From Mytilus californianus (lineage: Eukaryota; Mollusca; Bivalvia; Mytilida; Mytilidae), in assembly GCF_021869535.1 (NCBI RefSeq), contig NW_026262581.1:101449771-101513770 (forward strand): a stretch of DNA of 64,000 nucleotides. The letters are read 5' to 3'. The notes under the pieces were generated by a model that searched no databases, was not told the origin of the DNA, and worked only from the letters and a program-made list of their open reading frames with translations. The translations under genes were made by a program, and so were the position numbers. This document shows positions 21,881-33,180 of the stretch, in pieces; the stretch's first letter is position 1, and each line of letters starts with the position of its first letter.

Positions 21881-23285
21881 TATATATACTATAAATGGTC
21901 AATAAGCCTCAAAACAACTATTCAATTCTTTATCAACCAAATGTTTTACAACATATAGGTACATGTATAATTAATATATATATACTAAATATAGATTACA
22001 AAAGTATACGATCATGACAATACAGACAGAAGTATTAAATACACATATAAAATAAATACCTATAAAGACTACTAGAAGTTTGTTCTTGACCCTCCTCATT
22101 GTTTTAAGTAATATTCATTATTTGCTATTAAGATATTTTGTTTACATGTATTCACAACTATTCTATATATCATAGCTAGACTTGGGAGGATTAAAAACTT
22201 AAAATATTGTAATGACATGTCCATTGTAGAAGACCATAGATTGAATTTTAGAAGTAAATTGTTTTGTGTGTTGTTTAATTGGGTTGCTGTCTAAACTAAT
22301 TATGTATACTTCATATCTCCTTTAAAATCATTCATAGAAATTAAGCATTGCTGAAATATGATAGCATACATGTATAATGGCTTTCATCGTCTGAGAGTAG
22401 TTTTATATTCTTCTTATATATATATATTTCCCTTTCGATTTTTTTAGTCTTCTGTTCTTCATTGTCTGCTATTTTGATAGGGAGAGCTAGAAAACGTTTA
22501 ACCCAGCCCAAACCCTACCCTAAAGATTGGGGGAGGGGGCACTTATCATACTTATCATTTGTAGTGAGAGGTAGGGATGAGCCACTAGAATAGGCCTATT
22601 TTAAGCTTCATGCTATTTGATGAGGTCGAGAAATTTGGGTGATATTTAAGTCAAGGTTGAAGATTGAATCTGAAACTAATCAGATGTCGATACTTTTTTT
22701 CAAATGTAATTAAAATCACTGTCGTAAATGCTTTATATATTTGTCAATCAATGTAAGCCCTATGATGAAATAGCGTAACCATGCATCATAGCTATGTGTA
22801 GACATACTATTTGTAAAAAAAATATTTGATCTCTAGGGTCTTTTCCTTTTACCAGACTAAGACATATATGTGCTTTTACCATAAAAAGGTCGCACCCCCT
22901 TTCCGAGATAAAAATTCCCGTTTAAATTAATATTTAATCGAACACATCTCCCTTTTAATCATTTTTTGATTATTGCTTGGTTTAAACAATATTTTATTCG
23001 ATAAGTCAAATCATGCTATATAATATAATACAGTATAAACAATGGGATTCAGAAACAAGCAACATTGCTTATTTTAATCTGTCTCCAAAAGAATGTTGAC
23101 TTACAATATAATGAATACTTGGAGCATGCTCTGTCAATTGGAATATATTAAGAATAGTAAATACAAAATAAGATTGATTATATAGTTTGAGAAAAAAGGG
23201 AGAAAAAAAAAACAAAAACAAAAAACAAAAAACAAGTGATTGAAATAAGCTAAATGAAATGCAAGGAAACCATATAAATGATGCT
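21881..23285. other. Intergenic, no gene seen
   Basis: Low-complexity AT-rich sequence with short TA runs (near 22420) and a purine-rich stretch at 23190-23240. No gene is supportable. Confidence 0.5.
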
Positions 23286-23291
23286 TTCATA

Positions 23292-23696
23292 TTATGGTGT
23301 GAATCTTTTACTTTTCAATATGTATTTTTGTACCAATACAAAAAGAGTACAATTTTCTTCATCAGTTAAACAATCTGACCCAAAAAGCAAAATATTTACA
23401 TCAATACGCTGCGGAAAATCAGCAAGAGAATTCAGTAGCACTTTGCGTATGTTAGTATAGTAAGGACACGTTAATAAAAAGTAAGAGCTTGTTTCTATAG
23501 CACCACAACGACAATTTGGCGAATCCACTAAATTACGTAAAAATAAATCGGAGTTTAAGGCACTAGAGTTCATTCTCAAGCGTGCATGGAGAATTTGTCC
23601 AATGCGATTTCCAACATAATAATGTGTGGGAACCTTCATTGAATAATGAAAGGCTAATGAACGCAGTCGAATTTTTGAAGATCGAGTGCATTGCAT
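23292..23696 (-). pseudogene. C-terminal fragment of a non-LTR retrotransposon polyprotein
   Basis: A 134-codon frame contains GNRIGQILHARLRMNSSALN, then C-x-C followed at a distance by LLTCPYY, and ends LVQKYILKSKRF. This is the post-RT, cysteine-containing C-terminal region of Jockey-like or related non-LTR retrotransposons, which I recall from bivalves. The reverse-transcriptase part is absent on the 5' side (above 23700), so this is a 5'-truncated copy, the usual outcome of abortive reverse transcription. Confidence 0.75.
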
Positions 23697-23846
23697 GTGA
23701 CAACATCAATATATATATAAGATAGTGTAGATTAGACCGTTATAATTAATTGGTCAATATAATTCATCCTTATGGTGTATACAGTATATGACAATATGAC
23801 AAGGTAAAAACATCACTACCTCAATATTCTACAGTTTGACATGCGA

Positions 23847-23883
23847 GTCTCTGTGGCGCAATTGGTTAGCGCGTTCGGCTGTT
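23847..23883 (+). pseudogene. 5' half of a tRNA-Asn gene (truncated)
   Basis: From GTCTCTGTGGCGCAATTGG to GCGTTCGGCTGTT the sequence equals the 5' half of eukaryotic tRNA-Asn(GUU): acceptor strand, D arm with box A, and the 5' anticodon stem with the GTT anticodon. It diverges at once after the anticodon (GGACTT instead of AACCG), so anticodon stem pairing, the T arm and the acceptor 3' strand are missing. Confidence 0.75.
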
Positions 23884-23904
23884 GGACTTCCGGTCAGTGT
23901 TTTG

Positions 23905-24018
23905 AAGTGTATGCACGTCTTTTTAGAGTAGGAGATTTTGATTCTGGATATAAGGTTAAGCTCGGAATTCCAAGCAGAGAAAATGTGAACTATTATCAGA
24001 CCTTGTATGCAGTAAGTC
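23905..24018 (+). other. Possible internal exon, unassigned
   Basis: An open frame reading CFEVYARLFRVGDFDSGYKV onward ends at a good donor (GTAAGT at 24010-24015) and follows an AG at about 23896. The composition looks protein-like, but I recognise no family. It could be an exon remnant or repeat-encoded. The frame at 24166-24432 might belong with it. Confidence 0.25.
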
Positions 24019-24165
24019 AATTTCACTATACTTAAAGAGAAAACTGTTCAAACTAACTATTTGACGGCTATATTGTGTATCGCACCTGATCAGAGGCACC
24101 ATTGGTTTATTTTTTTTTATTCATAAAACTGTGATTGCATTATGGAGAGACTACCTAAGTTTTAA

Positions 24166-24432
24166 ATGAAGGCAATAGAGTGTGCATGTGAGGAATATGG
24201 AATGATAACATATAGTTTCCATGGTGACAATGATAAAACAAGAATTTCGATAATGTTTTCGAATACTGACAATAAGCAGGTAAAACGTAAATCTGGTTCG
24301 ACAAGAAGGAGAGACAATAAACGTTTGAAGGAATTCAATGACACTATAAATGACACACATGTTTTAAATGTCAATGAAATCGAAAGTATTGATGCCGATA
24401 GTATGATTTTATTTTACCTGTGTTATCTGTAA
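24166..24432 (+). other. Short open frame, possibly retroelement-derived
   Basis: An 88-codon frame with a lysine/arginine-rich stretch RKSGSTRRRDNKRLKEF in the middle and acidic sequence after it. The basic motif recalls small open frames that recur in mussel repeats, but I cannot name a family. An in-frame stop (TAA) immediately precedes the ATG. Confidence 0.25.
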
Positions 24433-24439
24433 AATTAAT

Positions 24440-26430
24440 GCGCGCAAATGTAAAAAAAATAATCCCCGAATGCGCGTAAATGTAATGTGCCCCTAACCAG
24501 ACAACCAACATCGACAGCTGGCGCATAAAAATCAGACTTGTCAATTATACTGTTGGTTGACTCTGAGAAAATTAAAATGACTAGTCTAAATCGATAGCAT
24601 TGTTTGAACTCTCTTATCCAAGCAAAATTTCCGTCGCCGTTACTGAATATCATGAAGGTAAATATAATGAAATGTCATAAGAAGAAATTTGATCAATTGT
24701 CTTTTCCGGTTCTTATAAATTAAACAGATCAAGCATATCGAATTGATAATAACAAAAAGGTAATTTCCAATAGCTTTAAACGTTAGGAATTCCCTGCCTT
24801 TAAATATAACACACTCATACATGGAATTTGCTAGAAAAGATGGTAAAGTAATTTGTATTTCCACTAATATTTTATGTGTACGATATATAGCTTTGCTTTT
24901 GTTTATGGTGATAATTTTATTGTTTTTCTGAAGAAAATTGTTTTTCTGAAGAAAAACAACAATATTCAGTGATCCACTCGTTCATTTGTCTGCAAAAGTC
25001 ATGTAAAATCTAGATGCTTCTTATTAGTTTCATAACACAAAAACACGGTTAGTAAATACATTTTTCTATCGACTTTGGTTTTTTTTTCAGTATCTTTTTT
25101 GTGTATATTTTCTCAGTATACGTACCTGTAAGGAAACATATACATCTTGCGCCTAACGCTATTGATTAAATAGAGATGAAATGAGAAAAAAATACAATGA
25201 TGAAAAAAAAACATTAACTAACCAAGTACCTGTGTTTTAAACACTAATCAAAAAATTCCAGGCTTGTAATTTGGAACGCCAGACGCGCGTTTCGGCGTCG
25301 TAAGATGCATCAGGGGCGCTCGAATCATAACAGTTAGAAGGTCAAATCATTTACGAAGATGAAGCGCGTTTTACAAAAATCGAAAATTCCGAAAAGTTGT
25401 GCTGAAAATATAGGTAAAATTTGCTAATGTCTTGATATTATCATTCAAAAGAGTTCGTTATTGTATCAGATTTAGCTCCAGATAAGCAATGTATAAACAA
25501 ATTGAGGATCCTTCTTAAAATTTTACCTTTTATTATGTTATTTAACTCTTACCTTATACACAACTATCTCTCTCTCTCTCTCTATTGTGTCTTTTATTTT
25601 ATTTTTGGACGAGATGCGCGTATTTTAAGTGTGGAGGCGAGTTAACAACACAAATTTCAGTTTTCTCCGAACATTTACTCGTTTTGAGGATATTTATTTT
25701 AAATTTACATTAAAAAGAATTTTTAAAACAATATTCAAGTATGTCACATTTTCTTTTAAATTGTAACCTTCTTGTAATGTATCAAATAACAATTATAGGA
25801 TATAAAAATGTTGTCCTGATAGGTGTTTCCATCGCATTGTATTAGTAATTACAGTGTTTTTAATGCACTTGTCAAAACTAAAACGTATACCCGCACATGT
25901 CTCCTTAAATCAAGGTAACTATGAATTTGGTTTATGAAAATAAAGATCATTCATTCATGCACTACATGTGATTTATCGCCAACCTATTTTACAAATTTAG
26001 TTAGTTGTAATTCGAAGTCAATCATGCAAAACTTTACAACTAACTAATAGACCATCAATTTTACATTTTAAAAAAAAAGACTTGAATGTTTATGTGAAAA
26101 ACAAATAAGTCATCAATCAGGTAAATTCCAATGCTATAAAATTTCAATTTATATATTTCATACCCGTTTATCAACAAAATTACTGGATGTGATATAAATA
26201 CAAATACTATTTTTTTTTTTTTGTGTTCCTAAAGATTCAAAGAAAAAATAATTGAATCCGACATGAATATATCTTTTGGATTGCCTTAGTTCAACCCTCC
26301 TTTGGCAACTTTGCACAGAAATACAAGGAAATGTTAGTCAGACTATAGGCCCTTCAAACATATATATATATATAAGTGAAAAAAAAGTGGACACACTTTG
26401 CTACAGTAGTCCCTTCTTTTGTTATTAAAT
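24440..26430. other. Intergenic, repeats only
   Basis: A SINE-like copy (GCCAGACGCGCGTTTCGGCG) lies at about 25255-25395, and a CT microsatellite at 25567-25583. The direct repeat TTGTTTTTCTGAAGAAAA occurs twice near 24925-24955. No gene is supportable. Confidence 0.5.
25255..25395 (+). repeat. SINE-like repeat (CCAGACGCGCGTTTC family)
   Basis: CCAGGCTTGTAATTTGGAAC, GCCAGACGCGCGTTTCG, GCGCTCGAATCA and a degenerate tail in the same order as the copy at 54470-54605. Confidence 0.7.
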
Positions 26431-26437
26431 ATCATTC

Positions 26438-26945
26438 CGCAAGATTGATTGATTGATTGGTGTTTGCTTAACGTCCAGTTGCATGTTTAGGACGAGAATA
26501 AATTAACAATAAATACAATAGGTAGGTAATGTATTAGTGGCCGTCAAGGATAAAGGTCAGGGAAATCAGGACTGCAACTGAAAAATGAGGATATACTGGA
26601 TAGGGACCCTAATTTTACCTTGCAACAGGCCACATACAGGCCCCTAAAATAGATGTTGCAAGAGTTCTCAATGTACAGAGAGAGCGTGGCACTCTCTTTA
26701 CACGAGGCATTGCCGGATTTAACGTCCACATTCTGACAGGACGTGACTGTGTACTTATATTTCCCGCACAACAAAGAGGACGCCAAACTTTGGCAAGGGT
26801 TTTACTCCCGGTCGGAAGAAGACCAAGGTGACCATATTTCTATTCTCCAGTCAGCTTTGGGATGTCTTTCGCAAGAAAGGCAACATACGACACATTCACC
26901 AAAAATGCGAAACTACACAAGAAATATAACAAACTAGATTGCGCG
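26438..26945 (+). repeat. Interspersed repeat starting GATTGATTGATTGGTGTTTG
   Basis: It begins with GATTGATTG repeats and TGGTGTTTGCTTAACGTCC, a head I recall from widespread bivalve interspersed repeats. It runs through relatively GC-rich sequence to about 26940. The 60- to 80-codon frames inside show no recognisable domain. Confidence 0.45.
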
Positions 26946-28155
26946 CGCCCTTATGTCTGCTAAAATTAAGTACTAGTATTCATTGTATAACAACCTCTGA
27001 GATAAAGGTCTCACTACATGCACACTATAATGGCATATCATTAATGAATGAACTTTGAAAATGGAGTAATTGAGAGGTGATCCCTTTGAGATAGACTTGT
27101 ACATTTAACTATCTGAAATTTTGTATTGTTGTACCTATGTATTTAAATATGAATCCTGGATCATACATTTTAAAGAGAATATCATTGATCTACGAAGCAT
27201 ATAAAGTGAGGTCAAGATCATGTACTCCCTGTCGGAAGGCGTTTACAATTTTATACATTGATTCTTTAGACCAAATAAAGTTGGCCTACTTCTTATCGTC
27301 ACTGAGAGACTGACCAATCAAGGAAAAGTAAAGTGATCAATTCTTTTCAGATGAGCACGTCTAAGACTACATACGCTCACTGGCACGTGGCAAATCAACC
27401 CTGGCTGTTTATACAACAGTTATATTTATTTATAGGTAAGATAATACTTGGTCATGTTTTATGAATATTTAAAGCCGGAGGTTTTAAAAATTAGATTTTA
27501 CCAACGCCGTTGCCCCCTTTTCATTTTTTGTCTTTTCGGGGTGGGGGTCTATATATGTACCAATAAATAACATTTACAATGTTAAAAATCAAAACTTAAA
27601 ATGCTTTTGCAGTTCTATTCTCCTGATTTCATATATAATATCGGGTAATTAAGACAAACAACAGTACTCATGATTTTTTCTTTTGCTTTTTTTCCTTGGA
27701 CATTGCCTTGGGGATTGTACACTTCGTTGGTGCAAATTTAAAGAGTTTCACTTTTCAATTTACAATGAACAGTCATTCATGTGTAGCATTTTATAGTTCA
27801 TGGAAAGCCATCTATTATGAAAAATAGAAGTGAAAATGCTGATTTTCCATTAGACGAGAATGAGTGAGTATGTTCTAATACACCTGTAAATTTATGTAAT
27901 CAATTACTAATTTATGAATCAATTACTAATTTATGAAACACTTGAGCATGACAAATAACGCCTGAATTACTTTTGAATGTAACTTACGTATTTATTTTTA
28001 GAAAGTTCATGTGCATTATATGTGTTAAATTTTGTTTTCAAAAGAAGAAGAGGATTACCAAGAAAAATAAATATATAACACAAAGATTTTTTCCTTGTAG
28101 CATAATTTTCAAATTAAAATTTAGGGAAACAGATCAGCTTCAACAATTAAATAAA
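26946..28155. other. Intergenic, no gene seen
   Basis: AT-rich. A 19-bp unit (AATCAATTACTAATTTATGA) is tandemly duplicated at about 27899-27938. Nothing else can be supported. Confidence 0.45.
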
Positions 28156-28159
28156 CAAT

Positions 28160-28317
28160 GATTTGAAAATTCTAACTCGACTTGAAGTTATCAAGCCCTC
28201 TTCCGGATTATTGAAAAAGTGTGATAAATTTTCAGCTGCTGGACACAGTATGAAGTCTTTTTTCAACTCGTTCGCTGCACTTACCCGACGAAAGGCTTCC
28301 TATTGTGACTCGTTTTT
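28160..28317 (+). other. Unassigned open frame cut by the Helentron-like element
   Basis: A frame of about 50 codons (LEVIKPSSGLLKKCDKFSAA and onward) has balanced, protein-like composition and stays open to the exact 5' border of the 28318 element. I do not recognise it. It could be the remnant of a coding sequence interrupted by the insertion. Confidence 0.2.
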
Positions 28318-29261
28318 AGCTCACCTGGCCCAAAGGGCCAAGTGAGCTTTTCTCATCATTTGGCATCCGTCGTCCGTCGTCCGTCGTTAACTTTTACAAA
28401 AATCTTCTCCTTTGAAACTACTGGGTCAAATTTAACCGAACTTGGCCACAATCATTATTGAGGTATCTAGTTTAAAAAATTTGTCCGACGACCCCGCTTA
28501 CCACCAAGATGGCCGTCATGGCTAAAAATAGAACATAGGGGTAAAATGCAGTTGTTGGCTTATATCTCTGAAACTAAAGCATTTAGAGTGAATCTGACAC
28601 GGGGTAAAAATGTTCATCAGGTTTAAATCTATCTGCCCTGTAATTTTCAGACGAATCAGATAACTTATTGTTTGATGGTGCCCCTGAATTAGTAATATTA
28701 AGGAAATTTTGCAGTTTTTGGTTATTATCTTGAATATTATTATAGAGAGATAAACTGTAAACAACAATAATGTTCAGCAAAGTACGATCTACAAATAAGT
28801 CTGCATGACCAAAATTGTCAATTGACCCCTTAAGGAGTTATTGCCCTTTATAGTCAATTTTTAACAATTTTTCGAATTTTTTGTAATTTTTTACAAAAAT
28901 CTTCACCTCTGAAACTACTTGGTCAAATTTAACCAAACTTAGCCACACTTGTCCTTATGGTATCTAGTTTAAAAAATGTGTCCGATAACCCTGCTTGCCA
29001 ACCAACATGGCCGACATGGCTAAAAATAGAACATTGTAAAATGCAGTTTGTGGCTTATATCTCTGAAACTAAAGCATTAAGAGCAAATCTGTCATGGAGG
29101 TAAAAATGTTCATCAGGTTAAGATATATCTGCTCTGAAATTTTCAGACAAATCAGACAATCCGTTGTTGGATTGCTGCCCTTGAATTGGTAATTTTAAGG
29201 AAATTTTGCAGATTTTACCCGGATTTTCGAAGGAAATATCGGTTATTGATTTGGGGATGTA

Positions 29262-29348
29262 CGGCGGGCGGGCGGGTAGGCGAGCGGACGGGCGGGCGGG
29301 TAGGCGAGCGGACGGGCGGGCGGGTAGGCGAGCGGACGGGCGGGCGGC
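29262..29348. repeat. 24-bp GC-rich minisatellite
   Basis: The unit GGGCGGGCGGGTAGGCGAGC followed by GGAC is repeated about 3.5 times, in sharp contrast to the AT-rich surroundings. Runs of GGG could form quadruplexes. Frames reading Pro-Ala-Arg-Pro repeats through it are artefacts of the tandem unit. Confidence 0.9.
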
Positions 29349-29546
29349 TGCCAAACAGTGTCCATTCAATAACATGAAAACCCTTTGACAATTTTTTTCT
29401 CAAATTTAGATATGTTGTTGCTGCGACTAAATGAAGGTCAGTTATCGCCCTTTTTAATATCCATAAGTGGTACTTTTTTGTGATTGAGTTATTTCCCTTT
29501 GAACAGAAATTGTTAATTCTATACATAAAGTTTGATTACACTTAAT

Positions 29547-30060
29547 AAAATTGAGAATGGAAATGGGGAATGTGTCAAAGAGACAACAACCCGACCATAG
29601 AGCAGACAACAGCCGAAGGCCACCAATGGGTCTTCAATGTAGCCAGAAACTCCCGCACCCGGAGGCGTCCTTCAGCTGGCCCCTAAACAAATATGTATAC
29701 TAGTTCAGTGATAATGGACGTCATACTAAACTCCAAATTATACACAAGAAACTAAAATTAAAAATGATACAAGACTAACAAAGGCCAGAGGCTCCTGACT
29801 TGGGACAGGCGCAAAAATGCGGCGGAGTTAAACATGTTTTTTGAGATCTCAACCCTCCCCCTATACCTCTAGCCAATGTAGAAAAAACAAACGTACAACA
29901 GTACGCACAGTAACACTCAGTTTAAGAGAAGTCCGAGTCCGATGTCAGAATAGGAAACAAAAGAAAATAAACAAAATGACAATAATACATAAATAACAAC
30001 AGACTACTAGCAGTTACTGACATGCCAGCTCCAGACCTCAATTAAACTGATTGAAAGATT
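29547..30060 (-). repeat. Retroelement 3' tail (type C), reverse orientation, nested
   Basis: From TTGAGAATGGAAATGGGGAA through CCCGACCATAG, GCACCCGGAGGCGTC, GACTTGGGACAGGCGCAAAA and CTCAACCCTCCCCCTATACC it matches 51450-51935 at high identity. I recall this as the 3' region of a mussel retroelement. It sits inside the Helentron-like element and so was inserted later. Confidence 0.8.
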
Positions 30061-30489
30061 ATGTTAGCCTTTATACATAATTTTCACCTGTTTTCAGTTT
30101 ACTAAACATATGGTTAATGTCTTATCTCACAATTATAATTGGAGTGACAGATTTATTTGAAAATTTTATGTTTTCTAAGTGTTGTTGATTAAAAGCTATA
30201 TAAGAGTAAATATAGTTAGAAATTTACTGTTCATTATTAGACATTTTGAAGATAATTACAGATACGTTTTATAGATTTTTAAAAGACATTTTATTAATGA
30301 TAAATAAAATTTTGGATTTTTTTTTTTCTTTTCTTTGGTAAATTGTTTGAAGAATTTTGTGGTAAGTTTGTTTGTTTTTCTGTAAAAACTAATTTTCTGA
30401 ATGCTATATATATATATATATTTTTTGATAAGGTGAACTCCTTTAAAAAACTAAGCTTATATTGTCTATTAATAAATATATATTTAGAT

Positions 30490-31330
30490 TTCTGATTTTG
30501 GGCCCAGTTTTCAAGTTGGTCCAAATCGGGGTCCAAAATTAAACTGTGTTTGATTTCAACATAAATTGAATAAATATAGGGTTCTTTGAAATGCTGAATC
30601 TAAACCTGTATCTATTTTCATTATTAGTTAGATAATACCACATCAAGGTCCAAAGGGTCATACATTAAACTTTTGTTTAATCAACAATAGAATTCTTGGG
30701 TTCTTTGATATGCTGATTCTAACAATGTTTGAGTCTTAAATCATATCTAATTTTAGAGAACTTAGTCATCACTAGTTGTTGTTATTATAATATTATTTAT
30801 AATTTGAAAAATTACATCATACCTAATTTTATAGAACTTAGTCATCACTGGTTTATTGATTATAATCATATCTATTTATCCAGTTTGAGTTATTTCCCTT
30901 TGCACAGAAAATATATGGATAAAATTAAATTGTGTTTCATTTCAATTTAAATTAAATATATATAGGGTTCTTTCAAATGCTGAATCTAAACCTGTATCTA
31001 AATATTAGATTTTTGGGCCCAGTTTTCAAGTTTGTCCAAATCAGGGTCCAAAATTAAACTTTGTTTGATTCACAAAAAAAGAATTTATGTGGTTCCTTGA
31101 AATGCTGAATCTAACCATGTATTGAGAAATTTTGGATTGTGGGCTCCTTTATCAAATTGGTCCACATTGTGGTCCAAAGGGTCCTAAATTAAACTTTTGT
31201 TTGATTTCATCAAAAATTGAATTCTTGGGGTACTTTGATATGCTGATTCTAACAATGTACTTAGATTTTGGATATTGGACCATAATAGGTAAATGTCCAA
31301 TTTCAAATATTTCAGTTCTTTGACCACATT
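30490..31330 (+). repeat. Degenerate tandem repeat of about 130 bp inside the Helentron-like element
   Basis: GGGCCCAGTTTTCAAGTT, GTCCAAAATTAAACT, TTGATTTC and TTCTTTGAAATGCTGAATCT blocks recur in the same order at about 30500, 30640, 30965, 31015 and 31140. No coding function. Confidence 0.75.
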
Positions 31331-32581
31331 CATTTTGTGTCACAAACCTATGCTGTGTCAAATATTCAATCACAATCCAAATTCAGAGCAGTTTTAAGCT
31401 TAAATGTAGTGTCCATACTTGCTCAACTGTTCAGGGTTCGACCTCTGCAGGAAAATCCGATTTGCTGTCACTCTGACAGCCTCTTGTTGGTTATTATCTT
31501 AAATATAATTATAGATAGAGATATACTGTAAACAGCAATAATGTTCAGCAAAGTACGATCTACAAATAAGTCTATATGACCAAAATTGTCAATTGACCCC
31601 TTAAGGAGTAATTGCCCTTTATAGTCAATTTTCAACAATTTTTCGTAAATTTTTGTAATCTTCACTTCTGAAACTACTGGGTCAAATTTAACCAAACTTG
31701 GCCACACTCATCCTTATGGTATCTAGTTTAAAAAATGTGTCCAATGACCCTGCCTGCCAACCAGCATGGCCGATATGGCTAAAATAGAACATAGGGGTAA
31801 AATGCAGTTTTTGGCTTATATCTCTGAAACTATTAAGCATTAAGAGCAAATCTGACATGACATAAAAATGTTTATCAGGTTAAGATCTATCTGCTCTGAA
31901 ATTTTCAGACAAATCAGACAATCCGTTGTTGGGTTCCTGCCCCTCAATTGGTAATTTTAAGGAAATTTTGCAGTTTTTGGTTATTATCTTAAATATAATT
32001 ATAGATAGAGATAAACTTTAAACAGCAATAATGTTCAGCAAAGTACGATCTACAAATCAGTCTATATGACTAAAATTGTCAATTGACCCCTTAAGGAGTT
32101 ATTGCCATTTAAAGTCAATTTTTAACAATTTTTCTTAAATTTTTGCAATCTTTTACAAAATCTTCTCCACTAAATCTACTGAGCCAAATAGAAATAAACT
32201 TAGCCACAATTTTCAATAGGGTATCTTGATTGAAAAATGAATCCGATGACCCTGCCATCCATCCAACATGGCAGCCATGGCTAAAAATAGAACATACGGA
32301 TATACTACAGAAGTTTATGGGGAAATTTAAAAAAAACAATTTCAAATTATCACAACTTGAAAACTTATTTAAATAATGATAAGGGGTCTTCAGTAACTAT
32401 TGTAAGACTACAATGGGATGACCTGCTTTTAATTTTACTACTGGGCCAATTGAAACCAAACTTGGTCTCAATCAGTATTGGGGTATCTAATACTATTTAT
32501 TATGATTTTAACCTTATTTTACATCATTTCCAAAACCACAGTAGATACAGGTGAGCGACATAGGCTCTTGAGAGCCTCTAG

Positions 32582-33080
32582 TTTGTTTTAAGACGGCTTG
32601 ATCGTTCGGGTCAAATTCATCAAAGTCAGATCAAATAGTATGACGTTGGTAGTAGGTCCAGGTAAACAAAATTATCAGGTCAAGCATATTCAACGTCACA
32701 AAGCCTTGATATTCTATTTTTAAGAGTTTATTAGAGTGATACAGACACAAGTTACAGTGTCAATATGCAAAAAGCCTGGTAACCGTTATTGATCACCAGG
32801 GGTCTATTATTTTTCTCATAAAAACTTGCAAAAAAGTAATACATCTTCCAAAATAAATATTAAAATTCCATCTAATGAAAATATATATTTGCGTTAACAC
32901 TGACTTAATGTGCACAAATATTTCCCAGCGGACGTTGTGCTAATAGTTATCTTTCTTTTGTTGTAGTTGACACTTTTTCATCGACATAATTTAACTGGCT
33001 TCCATATATATCAAAACTCATTAAAACAATTCTGAGTCAGCAGATAATGTTTACAAAACATTACATAAAAGGTTTTGATC
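32582..33080. other. Intergenic, no gene seen
   Basis: No supportable gene or clear repeat in this stretch. Confidence 0.4.
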
Positions 33081-33081
33081 A

Positions 33082-33180
33082 TTGTTGAAGGCCATACGGT
33101 AACCTATAGATGTAAACTTATATGTCATTTTGGTCTCTGATGAAGAGATGTCTCATTGGCAATCTTCTTATTTTTATATG
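33082..33180 (+). repeat. RT-element tail, type B
   Basis: TTGTTGAAGGCCATACGGTA and GATGTCTCATTGGCAATCTT match the type B tail at 39600-39715. Confidence 0.7.

Larger units (their letters stand above)
28318..32581 (+). mobile_element. Helentron-like nonautonomous element with tandem core units
   Basis: The 5' end has hairpin AGCTCACCTGGCCC / GGGCCAAGTGAGCT (28318-28348). GCTCACCTG is repeated inverted as CAGGTGAGC at 32548-32556, internal to the 3' end. The 3' end is the hairpin AGGCTCTTGAGAGCCT (32562-32577) plus CTAG before a T. This layout (asymmetric terminal inverted repeats, 3' hairpin, CTRR-like end) is that of Helitron2/Helentron-derived elements, which in bivalves often carry core repeats. 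The core has tandem units of about 490 bp (starting near 28396, 28890, 31660 and 32150), a 24-bp GC-rich minisatellite, a second set of about 130-bp degenerate repeats (30490-31330) and an inserted retroelement tail (29547-30060). No Rep/helicase frame is present. Confidence 0.7.

Noticed and set aside
29118-29526. Overlapping open frames with Pro-Ala-Arg-Pro-Ser repeats on both strands
   Set aside because: They are read-throughs of the 24-bp GC-rich minisatellite (a multiple of three), not genes.
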